From NCBI RefSeq assembly GCF_001955715.1, contig NZ_CP019239.1, positions 1,612,001 through 1,676,000 on the forward strand: a stretch of DNA of 64,000 nucleotides. Direction: 5' to 3'. A program made the translations under genes and the position numbers. Under the pieces are notes generated by a model. That model did no database searches, was not told where the DNA came from, and worked only from the letters and a program-made list of their open reading frames with translations. The stretch comes from Rhodoferax saidenbachensis (lineage in GTDB: Bacteria; Pseudomonadota; Gammaproteobacteria; Burkholderiales; Burkholderiaceae_C). Positions 43,213 through 51,978 of the stretch are shown here, piece after piece; positions within the stretch are counted from its first letter, which is position 1; every line of letters starts with the position of its first letter.

Positions 43213-44109
43213 ATGCAACTCAAGTGGCTTGAAGACTTCATGGTGCTGGCGCAGGAGCGCAGCTTTACCCGCGCGGCCGAGCTGCGGCATGTGACGCACC
43301 CGGCCTTTGGGCGGCGCATTCGCGCACTGGAGGCCTGGGCGGGTACACCGCTGGTGCAGCGTGGTGGTGGACCCGTTACCCTGACGCCAGCGGGCCAGAG
43401 TTTTCTGGAGACTGCGGGGCAGATGACACGCAGCCTAGGCCAATCGCACGAAGAGCTGCAAAGCCTGGCTGGCCGCCAGGCCCGCACGGTAACGATGGCC
43501 ACGGGCCGCACGCTGGCGCGCACCGTGGTAGCCGACTGGCTGGTGCGGCTGCAACCGGTGTTGAAAGGCGGGGAGCTGTGCATTCGCACCCGCTCACTGG
43601 CCGACACCGTGGCCATGCTGGAGCGCAATGAAGCCGATTTTTCACTGGTGTACCACCACCCCGCGCTGGCGATCCGGCTGGACGCGCGGCAGTTCACCCA
43701 CATGAACGTGGCGTCCGACCGGCTGGTGCCGGTGTCGCGCGCTACCCCGCAGGGCGTGGCCTTGCACCGGTTTACGGCGGGTGCTGCGCCTGTGCCCTAC
43801 CTGGCTTACGCCCCACAACTGGCACTGGGCCGGTTGGTGGAGGACCACCTGAGCAACAACCCCCAAGCGCCACGGCTACAGCGCGTGGTGGAGTGCGACT
43901 CGGCCGACGCGCACTACGAGTACGTGCAAAAGGGTTTGGGCGTGGCCTGGTTGCCCTGGTCCATGGTGCATGCGGATTGCAAGTCCAAGCGCCTGGCGCT
44001 GGCGGGCAACGCGAGCATGGACGTGCGCTTTGATGTGCGCCTGTACCGGCCCAAGCGGCGGCTGGGCCCGCTGGCCGAAGCACTGTGGAAGGCGCTGGCG
44101 CAGCGCTGA
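43213..44109 (+). CDS. LysR-family regulator of the adjacent tct operon (probable)
   Basis: 298 residues from the ATG at 43213 (a TTG two codons upstream is possible). HTH: FMVLAQERSFTRAAELRHVTHPAFGRRIRALEAWAG, of the HypT/YjiE-like type with the unusual THPAFGRRI recognition helix. The effector domain has DRLVPVSRATPQG and YVQKGLGVAWLPWSMV. It lies 122 bp upstream of tctC in the same direction, with a 9-bp inverted repeat between. Confidence 0.9.
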   Translation: MQLKWLEDFMVLAQERSFTRAAELRHVTHPAFGRRIRALEAWAGTPLVQRGGGPVTLTPAGQSFLETAGQMTRSLGQSHEELQSLAGRQARTVTMATGRTLARTVVADWLVRLQPVLKGGELCIRTRSLADTVAMLERNEADFSLVYHHPALAIRLDARQFTHMNVASDRLVPVSRATPQGVALHRFTAGAAPVPYLAYAPQLALGRLVEDHLSNNPQAPRLQRVVECDSADAHYEYVQKGLGVAWLPWSMVHADCKSKRLALAGNASMDVRFDVRLYRPKRRLGPLAEALWKALAQR

Positions 44110-44151
44110 ACCCATTTTGGTCACTTTGGCCACTGCTCCGAATTGGCAGGA

Positions 44152-44174
44152 GTTGGTGCCGTTTCGGCACCAAC
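44152..44174. promoter_or_regulatory. Inverted repeat in the lysR-tctC gap
   Basis: GTTGGTGCC-GTTTC-GGCACCAAC, a perfect 9-bp dyad with a 5-nt loop, 42 bp after the lysR stop and 57 bp before the tctC start. It has no T-run. It is either a terminator hairpin or an operator; a strong AGGAGG follows within 6 bp. Confidence 0.6.
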
Positions 44175-44231
44175 GACAGGAGGTGAACTTTTCACAATGA
44201 AGCTTCCAAGTTCTTCCACAAGGTTTTTTCC

Positions 44232-45206
44232 ATGCACACCCCCCGCCCCCTGCGCCGCACTGCGCTGCTCTGTACCCTGGCTCTGATGAGCGCCCCCTTG
44301 CTGGCGCAAGAGGCGTACCCCTCCAAGCCGATTACCGTGGTGGTGGGCTACCCGCCGGGCGGCAGCACCGACCTGACCGCGCGCACCGTGGCTACTGAAC
44401 TGAGCAACAAGCTGGGTGTGCCGGTGGTGATCGAGAACATTGGTGGCGCCGGTGGTTCCATTGGCGCGCAAAAGGTGGCCAGTGCGGCGGCCGATGGTTA
44501 CACCCTGCTGGTGGGTGCCAGCAATGAGCTGGCCATCAACAAGCTGGTGACCAAGAAGGTGAAGTACGAGATGAAGGACTTCACGCCCATTGGTCTGATT
44601 GCGTCGCAGCCACTGGTGCTGGTCGCATCCAGCGGCGCGGGTGTGAAGAATGTGGCGGAATTTACGCAAAAAGTGGCGCAAAACCCCGGCAAGTACAGCT
44701 ACGGCAGTTCCGGTGTGGGTACATCCTTGCACCTGGCAGGAGAAATGGTCAAGGAGCAGGGCAAGCTGTTCATGACACACATTCCCTACCGTGGTGTGGC
44801 ACCGCTGAGCAGCGACCTGATGGGCAACAACATCGAGTACGGCATGTTTGTGCTGTCCAGCGCGCTGCCCCACATCAAGAGCGGCAAGCTGATTGCGCTG
44901 GGGACCACCGAGGCCAAGCGCTCGGCCATCACACCCGACATTCCGGCGCTGGCCGAGTCGCCCCAGTTCAAGAACGTGGACATTGGGGTGTGGTTTGCGC
45001 TGCTGGCACCTGCCAACCTGCCCAAGCCGGTGTTTGACAAGGTGAAGAAGGCACTCAATGACATCCTGCAGTCACCCGACTTTCGCAAGAAGCTGGAGGC
45101 CAGTGGCTCCATCGTGGCATCACCTAGCGTGAACTTGGGCCAGTACTGGGGCGCCGAAGCAGCCAAGTACAAAAAGATTGTTGAATTCGCCAAGATTGAA
45201 GAATGA
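44232..45206 (+). CDS. tctC: Bug/TctC-family periplasmic binding protein
   Basis: 324 residues. The signal peptide ends ALMSAPLLAQ. Bug motifs: ITVVVGYPPGGSTDLTART, IENIGGAGGSIGAQKV, HIPYRGVAPLSSDLM. Here the membrane partners TctB and TctA are encoded downstream, so this is a complete tripartite tricarboxylate transporter. Its stop overlaps the next start (ATGA). Confidence 0.95.
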   Translation: MHTPRPLRRTALLCTLALMSAPLLAQEAYPSKPITVVVGYPPGGSTDLTARTVATELSNKLGVPVVIENIGGAGGSIGAQKVASAAADGYTLLVGASNELAINKLVTKKVKYEMKDFTPIGLIASQPLVLVASSGAGVKNVAEFTQKVAQNPGKYSYGSSGVGTSLHLAGEMVKEQGKLFMTHIPYRGVAPLSSDLMGNNIEYGMFVLSSALPHIKSGKLIALGTTEAKRSAITPDIPALAESPQFKNVDIGVWFALLAPANLPKPVFDKVKKALNDILQSPDFRKKLEASGSIVASPSVNLGQYWGAEAAKYKKIVEFAKIEE

Positions 45207-46180
45207 GCACGGCACCGGCACTGACATTTGCGCTGCCGGCTCCGGACCTGAGCACCTGGCGCACGGGCAACACGGGCACGGAAGGCGTATGGCACTTTGA
45301 CTCTGGCGTGCCCGGGCGGCACGTCATGGTGAGCGCGCTGGTCCACGGCAACGAAGTCTGCGGGGCCTGGGCACTGCTGGGGCTGTTGGAGGCGGGCGTG
45401 CGGCCGGAGGTGGGCACGCTCACGCTGGCGTTTTGCAATCTGGAGGCGTTTGACCGTTTTGACGCCAATAACCATGACGCATCGCGCTTTACCGACGAGG
45501 ACTTGAACCGCCAGTGGAGCGATGCACGCATTGACACCGGCAACACACTCGAACGCCGCCGCGCCGCCGCACTGCGACCCTTTGTGGCGCGGGCAGACTG
45601 GCTGCTGGACCTGCATTCCATGCATGAACCCTCGGCACCGCTGCTACTGACCGGCATACAACCACGTAACCTGGCGCTGGCACGCGCCATGCGCTCGCCC
45701 GAGCACGTGGTGGTGGATGCGGGGCACCAAGACGGCGTGCGCATGCGCGACTACGGTCGCTTTGGTTGGGCGGACGAAGCGGGGGGCGACACGCGCTCGC
45801 TGCTGGTCGAATGCGGATTTCATGGCGACCCGGCCAGCCGCGATGTGGCACGCGACCAGTGTGTGCGGTTCCTGGAGCAGTCGGGCGCGGTCAGTGCCCA
45901 GGTGCTGTCCCTGTTGTTGCCGCATTGGCGACTACCCGATGCGCCGCGCCAATGGGCGCTGGAAGTTACCGGCCCGGTGGTGGCGCGCAGCAGTGCCTTC
46001 CGCTTTGCAGCGCCGTACACAGGGTTGGAGCTGTTTGAAACGGCTGGCACGGTGATTGGCGACAACGACGGCGAGCCCGTGCGCACACCGTACGACAACT
46101 GCGTGCTGGTGATGCCATCCACACGCCAGGCTCGCACTGGCGTGACGGTGGTGCGCTTCGCGCGGCGCAGTCTTCTCTAA
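45203..46180 (+). CDS. Succinylglutamate desuccinylase/aspartoacylase family zinc hydrolase
   Basis: 325 residues. Zn ligands His48 and Glu51 (VHGNEVCG) and His138 (LLDLHSMHEP), and the catalytic Glu203 (LVECGFHGDP), are all in place. A small beta C-terminal domain follows. Family members cleave N-acyl amino acids or peptide-like amides. Co-translation with tctC (4-nt overlap) implies that the imported compound, or its product, is an N-acylated or amidated carboxylate that this enzyme splits in the cytoplasm. No signal peptide is visible. Confidence 0.88.
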   Translation: MSTAPALTFALPAPDLSTWRTGNTGTEGVWHFDSGVPGRHVMVSALVHGNEVCGAWALLGLLEAGVRPEVGTLTLAFCNLEAFDRFDANNHDASRFTDEDLNRQWSDARIDTGNTLERRRAAALRPFVARADWLLDLHSMHEPSAPLLLTGIQPRNLALARAMRSPEHVVVDAGHQDGVRMRDYGRFGWADEAGGDTRSLLVECGFHGDPASRDVARDQCVRFLEQSGAVSAQVLSLLLPHWRLPDAPRQWALEVTGPVVARSSAFRFAAPYTGLELFETAGTVIGDNDGEPVRTPYDNCVLVMPSTRQARTGVTVVRFARRSLL

Positions 46181-46202
46181 CTTTTTTCCACATGTCCGCT
46201 GC

Positions 46203-46763
46203 ATGCAGTCAACCGACTGCACAGAGGCCATTTCGGCTGTGACACACAACAGCAACTGGGGCAAGCAATTGACTATTCGGATTCAAAGTCAAAAAGACTT
46301 TTATGCAGGCTTGATGTTCACCGTGGCGGGCGGCGGCTTTGCCGCAGGGGCCAGCCAGTACAGCCTGGGCAATGGGGCAAAAATGGGCCCAGGCTACTTC
46401 CCTCTCATTCTGGGCCTGCTGCTAGCCGTCCTGGGCTGTGCCATTTCCCTTAAAAGCTTGGCCACCCCTACGGCTGACGGCGACAAGATCGGCAAGATTG
46501 CGTGGAAGCCGCTGTTCTTCATCATTACAGCGAACCTGGTGTTCGGTGCGTCTATCGGTGGCCTGCCGGTCATCGGCCTGAAACCTCTGGGTTTGATCGT
46601 GGGCATCTGCCTGCTTACTTACATCGCCAGCCACGCAGGTGATGAGCACAACTTCAAGGAGGTGGCCGTGCTCGCTGTCGTCCTGGCGGCCTTGAGTTAT
46701 GTGGCCTTCATCCTGCTGCTCAAGTTGCAGTTCCCCGTCTGGCCCGACTTGTTCGCTGCGTGA
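46203..46763 (+). CDS. tctB: Tripartite tricarboxylate transporter small membrane subunit
   Basis: 186 residues as drawn, with four TM helices (DFYAGLMFTVAGGGFAAGA, GYFPLILGLLLAVLGCAI, PLFFIITANLVFGASI and VAVLAVVLAALSYVAFILLL) and the TctB motif GAKMGPGYFPLILG. The start is uncertain: the ATG at 46203 lacks a ribosome site and a TTG at 46270 would give a more usual N-terminus. Confidence 0.9.
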   Translation: MQSTDCTEAISAVTHNSNWGKQLTIRIQSQKDFYAGLMFTVAGGGFAAGASQYSLGNGAKMGPGYFPLILGLLLAVLGCAISLKSLATPTADGDKIGKIAWKPLFFIITANLVFGASIGGLPVIGLKPLGLIVGICLLTYIASHAGDEHNFKEVAVLAVVLAALSYVAFILLLKLQFPVWPDLFAA

Positions 46764-46774
46764 GGACACTGCAC

Positions 46775-48286
46775 ATGGATCTCTTTAACAACCTCGCCCT
46801 CGGTTTTGGCGTCGCCTTCACCGTTCAGAATCTGATTTACGCCTTCATTGGCTGCCTTTTGGGCACCCTCATTGGTGTGCTCCCAGGCATCGGTCCTTTG
46901 GCCACCATTGCCATGCTGCTGCCTGCTACCTACGCACTGCCCCCGGTGGCTGCGCTGATCATGCTGGCCGGTATTTATTACGGCGCCCAGTACGGTGGTT
47001 CCACCACGGCCATCCTGGTGAACTTGCCTGGAGAGTCGTCGTCCGTGGTCACCGTCATTGACGGCTACCAGATGGCGCGCAACGGCCGCGCCGGTCCTGC
47101 ACTGGCGGCCGCCGGCCTGGGTTCTTTCTTTGCCGGCTGCGTGGGCACCCTCATCCTGGCGGCTTTTGCGGCACCCCTGACCGAACTGGCCTTCAAGTTC
47201 GGCCCGGCCGAGTATTTCAGCCTCATGGTCCTGGGCCTCATTGGTGCGGTGGTGCTGGCTTCTGGCTCCTTGCTCAAGGCCATCGCCATGATCGTGTTGG
47301 GCCTTTTGCTGGGCATGGTGGGCACCGACGTGAACTCGGGCGTGGCCCGCTTCAGTTTTGACATCCCCGAACTGACCGACGGCATTGGCTTCATCGTCAT
47401 CGCCATGGGTGTGTTTGGTTACGGTGAGATCATCAGCAACCTGTCCAAGAGCGAGAGTGAGCGGGAAGTCTTTACCGCTTCGGTATCGGGCCTGATGCCC
47501 ACCAAGCAAGACTTCAAGGACATGTTCCCCGCCGTGCTGCGCGGGACCGCTCTGGGCTCAGCGCTAGGCATCTTGCCTGGTGGCGGTGCCGTGATGGCAG
47601 CCTTTGCGGCCTACACGCTGGAGAAGAAGACCAAACTGCGTCCTGGTGAAGTGCCCTTTGGCAAAGGCAATATCCGCGGGGTGGCCTCGCCTGAGGCCGC
47701 CAACAATGCCGGCTCGCAAACCTCCTTCATCCCGCTGCTTACGCTGGGCATTCCGCCCAATGCGGTGATGGCGCTGATGGTGGGTGCCATGACCATACAC
47801 AACATTCAGCCCGGGCCACAGGTTATGACGTCCAACCCCGAGTTGTTCTGGGGCCTGATTGCCTCCATGTGGATTGGCAATCTGATGTTGGTCATCCTGA
47901 ATCTTCCGCTGATAGGCATCTGGATCAAGCTGCTCTCGGTTCCCTACCGATGGCTTTTTCCCTCCATCGTGTTGTTCTGCGCCATTGGCGTGTACTCGAC
48001 CAACAACAACACGTGGGACATCTGGATGGTGGGCCTGTTTGGCGTCATTGGTTACATCTTCATCAAGCTGGGCACTGAACCTGCGCCGCTCTTGTTGGGT
48101 TTCATCTTGGGGCCGATGATGGAAGAGTATCTGCGCCGGGCCCTGCTGCTCAGTCGCGGTGACTGGAGCGTGTTCCTAACACGCCCGTTGTCGGCGGGTC
48201 TATTGGCTGCCGCCGTGTTGTTGCTGGTCATCGTGCTCTTGCCCTCGGTCAAGTCCAAACGGGAAGAGGCATTTGTCGAGGATTGA
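46775..48286 (+). CDS. tctA: Tripartite tricarboxylate transporter large permease
   Basis: 503 residues from the ATG at 46775. About twelve TM helices. TctA motifs: LLGTLIGVLPGIGPLATIAMLLP, YYGAQYGGSTTAILVNLPGESSSVVT, SGVARFSFDIPELTDGI, GILPGGGAVMAAFAAYTLEKK, GVASPEAANNAGSQTSFIPLLTLGIP. It uses the proton or sodium gradient to import the carboxylate presented by TctC. Confidence 0.97.
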   Translation: MDLFNNLALGFGVAFTVQNLIYAFIGCLLGTLIGVLPGIGPLATIAMLLPATYALPPVAALIMLAGIYYGAQYGGSTTAILVNLPGESSSVVTVIDGYQMARNGRAGPALAAAGLGSFFAGCVGTLILAAFAAPLTELAFKFGPAEYFSLMVLGLIGAVVLASGSLLKAIAMIVLGLLLGMVGTDVNSGVARFSFDIPELTDGIGFIVIAMGVFGYGEIISNLSKSESEREVFTASVSGLMPTKQDFKDMFPAVLRGTALGSALGILPGGGAVMAAFAAYTLEKKTKLRPGEVPFGKGNIRGVASPEAANNAGSQTSFIPLLTLGIPPNAVMALMVGAMTIHNIQPGPQVMTSNPELFWGLIASMWIGNLMLVILNLPLIGIWIKLLSVPYRWLFPSIVLFCAIGVYSTNNNTWDIWMVGLFGVIGYIFIKLGTEPAPLLLGFILGPMMEEYLRRALLLSRGDWSVFLTRPLSAGLLAAAVLLLVIVLLPSVKSKREEAFVED

Positions 48287-48397
48287 GCATGCCCGGACCC
48301 ATTCTTTCCCCATCCAAGGCACAAAACATTCGGTGGCTAAGTGCCTGCATGGGGAACTATCGCAACGCCCCAGGGCATTTGCAAACGAACGGTAGCC

Positions 48398-49855
48398 ATG
48401 AAATTTGACAATCTGCGCGTGGCGCACAAACTGTGGCTGGTGATCTTGGGGCTCTGGCTTCTCATGATGGCGGTGACTGTGTGGACGCAGGTGCGTTTGC
48501 TCCAGGTGACTGAAGAGGCGGAGGAGCAGACCCAAAAGTACGAAAAAATCAGCGATCTGACAGCACGCTGGCATGGGCTGGCGCAATTGGCAGGAGCCAT
48601 GGCCACAGCCAGCACTTCGTCAACGGATGAAGCATTGGTCACGGATTTTGACGACCGCGTGAAAAGTCTGCTCGTCAAGATCGAAACACTTCAGCGGGAG
48701 ATTTCCCAATTCGCCAATACGTCAGATGAGAAGTCCGCGCTGGGAAAAGCGACTGCCAACAAGCTGCCCAGAGTACCTGCGTACTTTCTCAATATTGAGG
48801 AATACATCCGCTGGCAACGAACGCAGCGGGATAGCGCCATACAGTTAGCACACCAGGCACGCAACGACGTGGCAACGGTGGCGTTTATAAGTGTCGCTTT
48901 GGTGCTGGTCTTGAGTGGCGGCGTGATCGTGCTGCTGATGCGCTCTATCACACGGCCGCTGGCGCGTGCGGTGGCAATGGCCCAAGTCATTACTGCGGGG
49001 GATCTGACACAGGATATTCAGGACGAACGTCGCGATGAGTTTGGCGAGTTGATGCGCGCGCTTTCCAAGATGGTGACCACGCTCCGGGGTGTGGTCACCC
49101 AGGTGCGCACCGGTGTGGAGTCCATGTCCACTGCATCCAGTGAAATTGCCAATGGCAACCAGGATCTTTCGATGCGCACCGAGCAAACCGCATCCAACCT
49201 GCAACAAACCGCCGTCAGCATGGAAGCGTTGACCAATACGGTCAACCAGTCTGCGGACACGGCGCGCCAGGCAAACCAGCTATCCACTACGGCAGTCCTT
49301 GCGGCCACCCGTGGCGGTGAAGTGGTTGGGCAGGTGATTCACAGCATGAAGCACATCTCCGAGTCATCCCGCAAGATCGTGGACATCATCAGCACCATTG
49401 ATGGCATCGCCTTCCAGACAAACATCCTGGCTTTGAATGCAGCCGTAGAGGCAGCGCGTGCAGGAGAGCAGGGCCGGGGTTTTGCCGTTGTGGCCTCCGA
49501 GGTGCGGTCTCTGGCGGGGCGTTCGGCGGCTGCGGCCAAAGAGATCAAAACACTGATCGGCCTGTCGGTGGAGACGGTGGAGTCAGGTGCCAAGCAGGTA
49601 GCACAGGCCGGACACAGCATGGAGGAAATCGTGCGGAGTGTGCAATCTGTCACCGATTTGATAGGGGAAATCACGGCATCCAGCACCGAGCAGCGCGAAG
49701 GCATTGGTCAAGTCAACCAAGCGGTCTCCCGGCTGGATCAAATGACCCAGCAAAACGCTGCACTGGTGGAGCAATCTGCCGCGGCCGCGTCTGCCATGCA
49801 CGATCAAGCCCAACGGCTGGCCCAGGTCGTTGCGGTATTTCGCGTGTCTGGCTAA
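48398..49855 (+). CDS. Methyl-accepting chemotaxis protein next to the tct operon
   Basis: 485 residues. TM1 is near 12-32 ([18 protein letters not shown]), the periplasmic sensor is about 33-160, TM2 near 163-186, then HAMP and the signalling domain with tip [40 protein letters not shown]. It has no NWETF-like tail, so adaptation would depend on other receptors such as the one at 34724. It is 111 bp after tctA, so the imported carboxylate may be its attractant. Confidence 0.94.
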   Translation: MKFDNLRVAHKLWLVILGLWLLMMAVTVWTQVRLLQVTEEAEEQTQKYEKISDLTARWHGLAQLAGAMATASTSSTDEALVTDFDDRVKSLLVKIETLQREISQFANTSDEKSALGKATANKLPRVPAYFLNIEEYIRWQRTQRDSAIQLAHQARNDVATVAFISVALVLVLSGGVIVLLMRSITRPLARAVAMAQVITAGDLTQDIQDERRDEFGELMRALSKMVTTLRGVVTQVRTGVESMSTASSEIANGNQDLSMRTEQTASNLQQTAVSMEALTNTVNQSADTARQANQLSTTAVLAATRGGEVVGQVIHSMKHISESSRKIVDIISTIDGIAFQTNILALNAAVEAARAGEQGRGFAVVASEVRSLAGRSAAAAKEIKTLIGLSVETVESGAKQVAQAGHSMEEIVRSVQSVTDLIGEITASSTEQREGIGQVNQAVSRLDQMTQQNAALVEQSAAAASAMHDQAQRLAQVVAVFRVSG

Positions 49856-49986
49856 AACAGGAGATGCAATCAGTTTGTAGGCGTCATGTCTGAATCAGCC
49901 CCACATATCGGCTGTTCATCGTACGGGCCTAGTGCGCCAGTCCTGAACGCCCGCTTTCCGGCCATGAAACGGGATTGAGCGAAGAC

Positions 49987-50162
49987 CGCTTTGGGTCGTA
50001 CGCTGATATTTGGCCCAAAAATCTTGGAGTAAGGATTGGCATGCGCTTACCTTCCCCACTTGCCAATCGCACTAATCCAGACGAATATCGCTACCTAAAC
50101 TACCTCGGCTGCGTTTGGAAAGTCCAGGGGGGCAACTGGTTCGGGTTAACTGAGTTCGCTCA
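49987..50162 (+). repeat. 176-bp direct repeat, copy A
   Basis: It matches 62537-62712 at 171 of 176 positions in the same orientation, 12,550 bp away. Both copies keep one open frame across the whole repeat (RFGSYADIWPKNLGV ... DEYRYLNYLGCVW ... NWFGLTEFA), but flanking sequence differs at once on both sides. Of five differences two are synonymous and three change the residue in that frame. It is either a gene fragment or a non-autonomous mobile repeat. Confidence 0.9.
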
Positions 50163-50583
50163 TCTTGTTGTGCTTTTCCAGTCAGGACTTGCCCATCTAG
50201 CAAACGTTTAGCCATTCCTCCGCGCATGCATCCTGGGCCAAGATTCGCACCATAGGCACCCGAGCGAGCTTTCCACTGTGCGCTATCGAAAGGCTCACCA
50301 CTGGTATCTGGACTGTACGAATAGGAAAAAACAAGCCAAACCACTGCGACGCGTGGCAACAGTGGGATACCAACAAGAGCGCGGCGAAATGCTCGCAGAT
50401 CCTTTATCGCTGAAGTTATTCGACGCGTTTCAGTACGCATACGACTTCCCAAAAATGAAAACTTGGTTATTGAAAATGAGACCTGTGTGCGTAATTACCA
50501 GGTACCCATTTCACAGAAATGACAGTGAACCCGCGGGACCGCAGATACGATTTTCATCTTCAAGCAAGGGAAGCCGAGACACA
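50163..50583. other. Region without a convincing gene
   Basis: A minus-strand frame (about 50072-50440) encodes MRTETRRITSAIKDLRAFRRAL and could be a degenerate small gene, but it runs into the repeat and matches nothing I know. A plus-strand frame here overlaps the better-supported gene at 50584. Confidence 0.3.
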
Positions 50584-50805
50584 TTAATGAGTGAGATCCG
50601 ACATGGAAGCGAAATACAACTGTTTTGCCGGCGTCTGGAACATGAGCTCCTGAGCTTTGTAAGCCCGCCTTTCTGGACGAGCAACCTCCAGGGACTCAAG
50701 AACTTTCAGTTCCAATCCAAGGCGTAAAACATCTTGATCCTCTGCTCCATAACGATCAGATAGTTTCGCCACTACGCGGCGGAGTTTTTCGGTTTTCTTA
50801 CCCAT
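50584..50805 (-). CDS. Small conserved-looking hypothetical protein
   Basis: 73 residues with GGAGA 7 nt before the ATG. A charged, helical protein opening MGKKTEKLRRVVAKLSDRYG with heptad-like Leu spacing (VLRLGLELKVLESLEVARPERR). I believe similar short proteins occur in Burkholderiales but cannot name a family or function. Confidence 0.65.
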   Translation of the reverse strand: MGKKTEKLRRVVAKLSDRYGAEDQDVLRLGLELKVLESLEVARPERRAYKAQELMFQTPAKQLYFASMSDLTH

Positions 50806-51107
50806 TTTGATTCTCCAAATTTCGACAGTTGCGGAGGCTATGTGACACAGATATTGGTGACATCACTCGGCAGGTGATTTGCCCAGTTCTCAATTCATCC
50901 TAGTAGATATGCTGCAAAGCAGCAATAGTGGCAATTTCCCCAGCACTGCTTGTTCGTCCAGCGAAGAAAATAAACCCACGTACATTTTTGGATTGGTTCG
51001 ACTCTATCGTTAACCGTACTCCGTGAAGACTGATTTTGGGATTGCTAAAACAGCGATAGCGGCAATGGTGCGCTATCCAGCGGATACGGAAGTTAAACCT
51101 AATCGAG

Positions 51108-51329
51108 TTAGCTTGCTGCAGTATGCGCGGCCGTTTTTCGGAAAAGAACTTCACCAGTTGAAACAAGAACCACCCGAATTTCCCGTCCATACGGAATGGT
51201 CACGCTTTTTGCGGCGACAGCTATTGCCAATCCGCGATCATGAATAAGTATGTTTGTGATGCCAGATCCAGGCAGAAGTGGCCCCACCATAGGGGCTGAA
51301 CTTTCAATTCGGTAATTCAGCGTCTCCAC
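51108..51329 (-). CDS. Small hypothetical protein with GTG start
   Basis: 73 residues from a GTG placed 5 nt after a perfect AGGAGG. The sequence (NYRIESSAPMVGPLLPGSGITNILIHDRGLAIAVAAKSVTIPYGREIRVVLVSTGEVLFRKT) is balanced and beta-rich, more like a real domain than a random frame. It resembles no family I can name. It sits among degraded sequence. Confidence 0.55.
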   Translation of the reverse strand: METLNYRIESSAPMVGPLLPGSGITNILIHDRGLAIAVAAKSVTIPYGREIRVVLVSTGEVLFRKTAAHTAAS

Positions 51330-51505
51330 ATCAACCTCCTGACCCAAAGGATGTTCGGGGGGAAGCGAATACTAGGCATCGCCTGTTACAGCATCGTGTC
51401 AACGTTGGAATGTCTGACGCATGAGTTCTTGTCAGAGGTGATCGTTGGCAAAAGACTGCTTCCAGATGTCGATTGACACAGGGTGTTGCGCGGTCAGCGT
51501 ACTTT
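51330..51505. other. Short region with no gene seen
   Basis: Between the small GTG gene and the phosphatase relic; no motif or structure recognised. Confidence 0.3.
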
Positions 51506-51922
51506 TTATATGTGGGCCAAATCGCGCAAATCGTGCAGTAAGTCCGATCGATTTGCGATCATGGAATGAAGCTCTACGAAAAGTTCTAGTCTGCGCCGCA
51601 ATGAGTGCAACATCTGTATGACCGCAATACCCGCGGCCCTAATGCTGGCTGGCAAGGGCTGGTAGTCCCAAAGGGTCGTTGCTGGTTGACCCGGCCAATG
51701 GGGCTGTTCAGCTCTTGCATCGCAATCCCGTGGTGCTGATCCCCGCAGTGTTCAGTGTCAGTAATGCCCAGTGGTTAGGGTTTGCTTTGTAAAAGTTGGA
51801 TGGCCACAGGAGAACGCTCGAAATTTTCCTTCCCCGATGTGATCTAAACAGGCCTCTGCCAATAGACTTCTTGTGGAGTTGCTTTTTGAAACGAACAACA
51901 CATGACTTAAATGCTTAGACAT
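51506..51922 (-). pseudogene. Decayed arsenate reductase / low-molecular-weight tyrosine phosphatase gene
   Basis: Three fragments in different frames follow family order. The N-terminal VLFVSKSNSTRSLLAEACLD with GKFRAFSCGHP corresponds to VLF(L)C(x)NSxRSxLAEA of ArsC/LMW-PTP. After a frameshift comes LNTAGISTTGLRCKS, where the family has AGI(D)T(S)GLRSKSW, with a stop where Trp is expected. Then HWPGQPATTLWDY, as in the family's WPGQP(M)TAHWG, and finally LRRRLELFVEL near the C-terminus. The catalytic Cys of the P-loop is lost (SKSNSTRS) and the middle, including the VITVCD region, is deleted. Non-functional. Confidence 0.72.
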
Positions 51923-51978
51923 ACAGAAAACGTTTCTCCCAATTTTCTCAATCGTTGGTTGGCGACGCAACATATCTT

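Noticed and set aside
50278..50727. 149-codon plus-strand frame
   Set aside because: No ribosome site or motif; it overlaps the minus-strand gene at 50584 that has a good Shine-Dalgarno.
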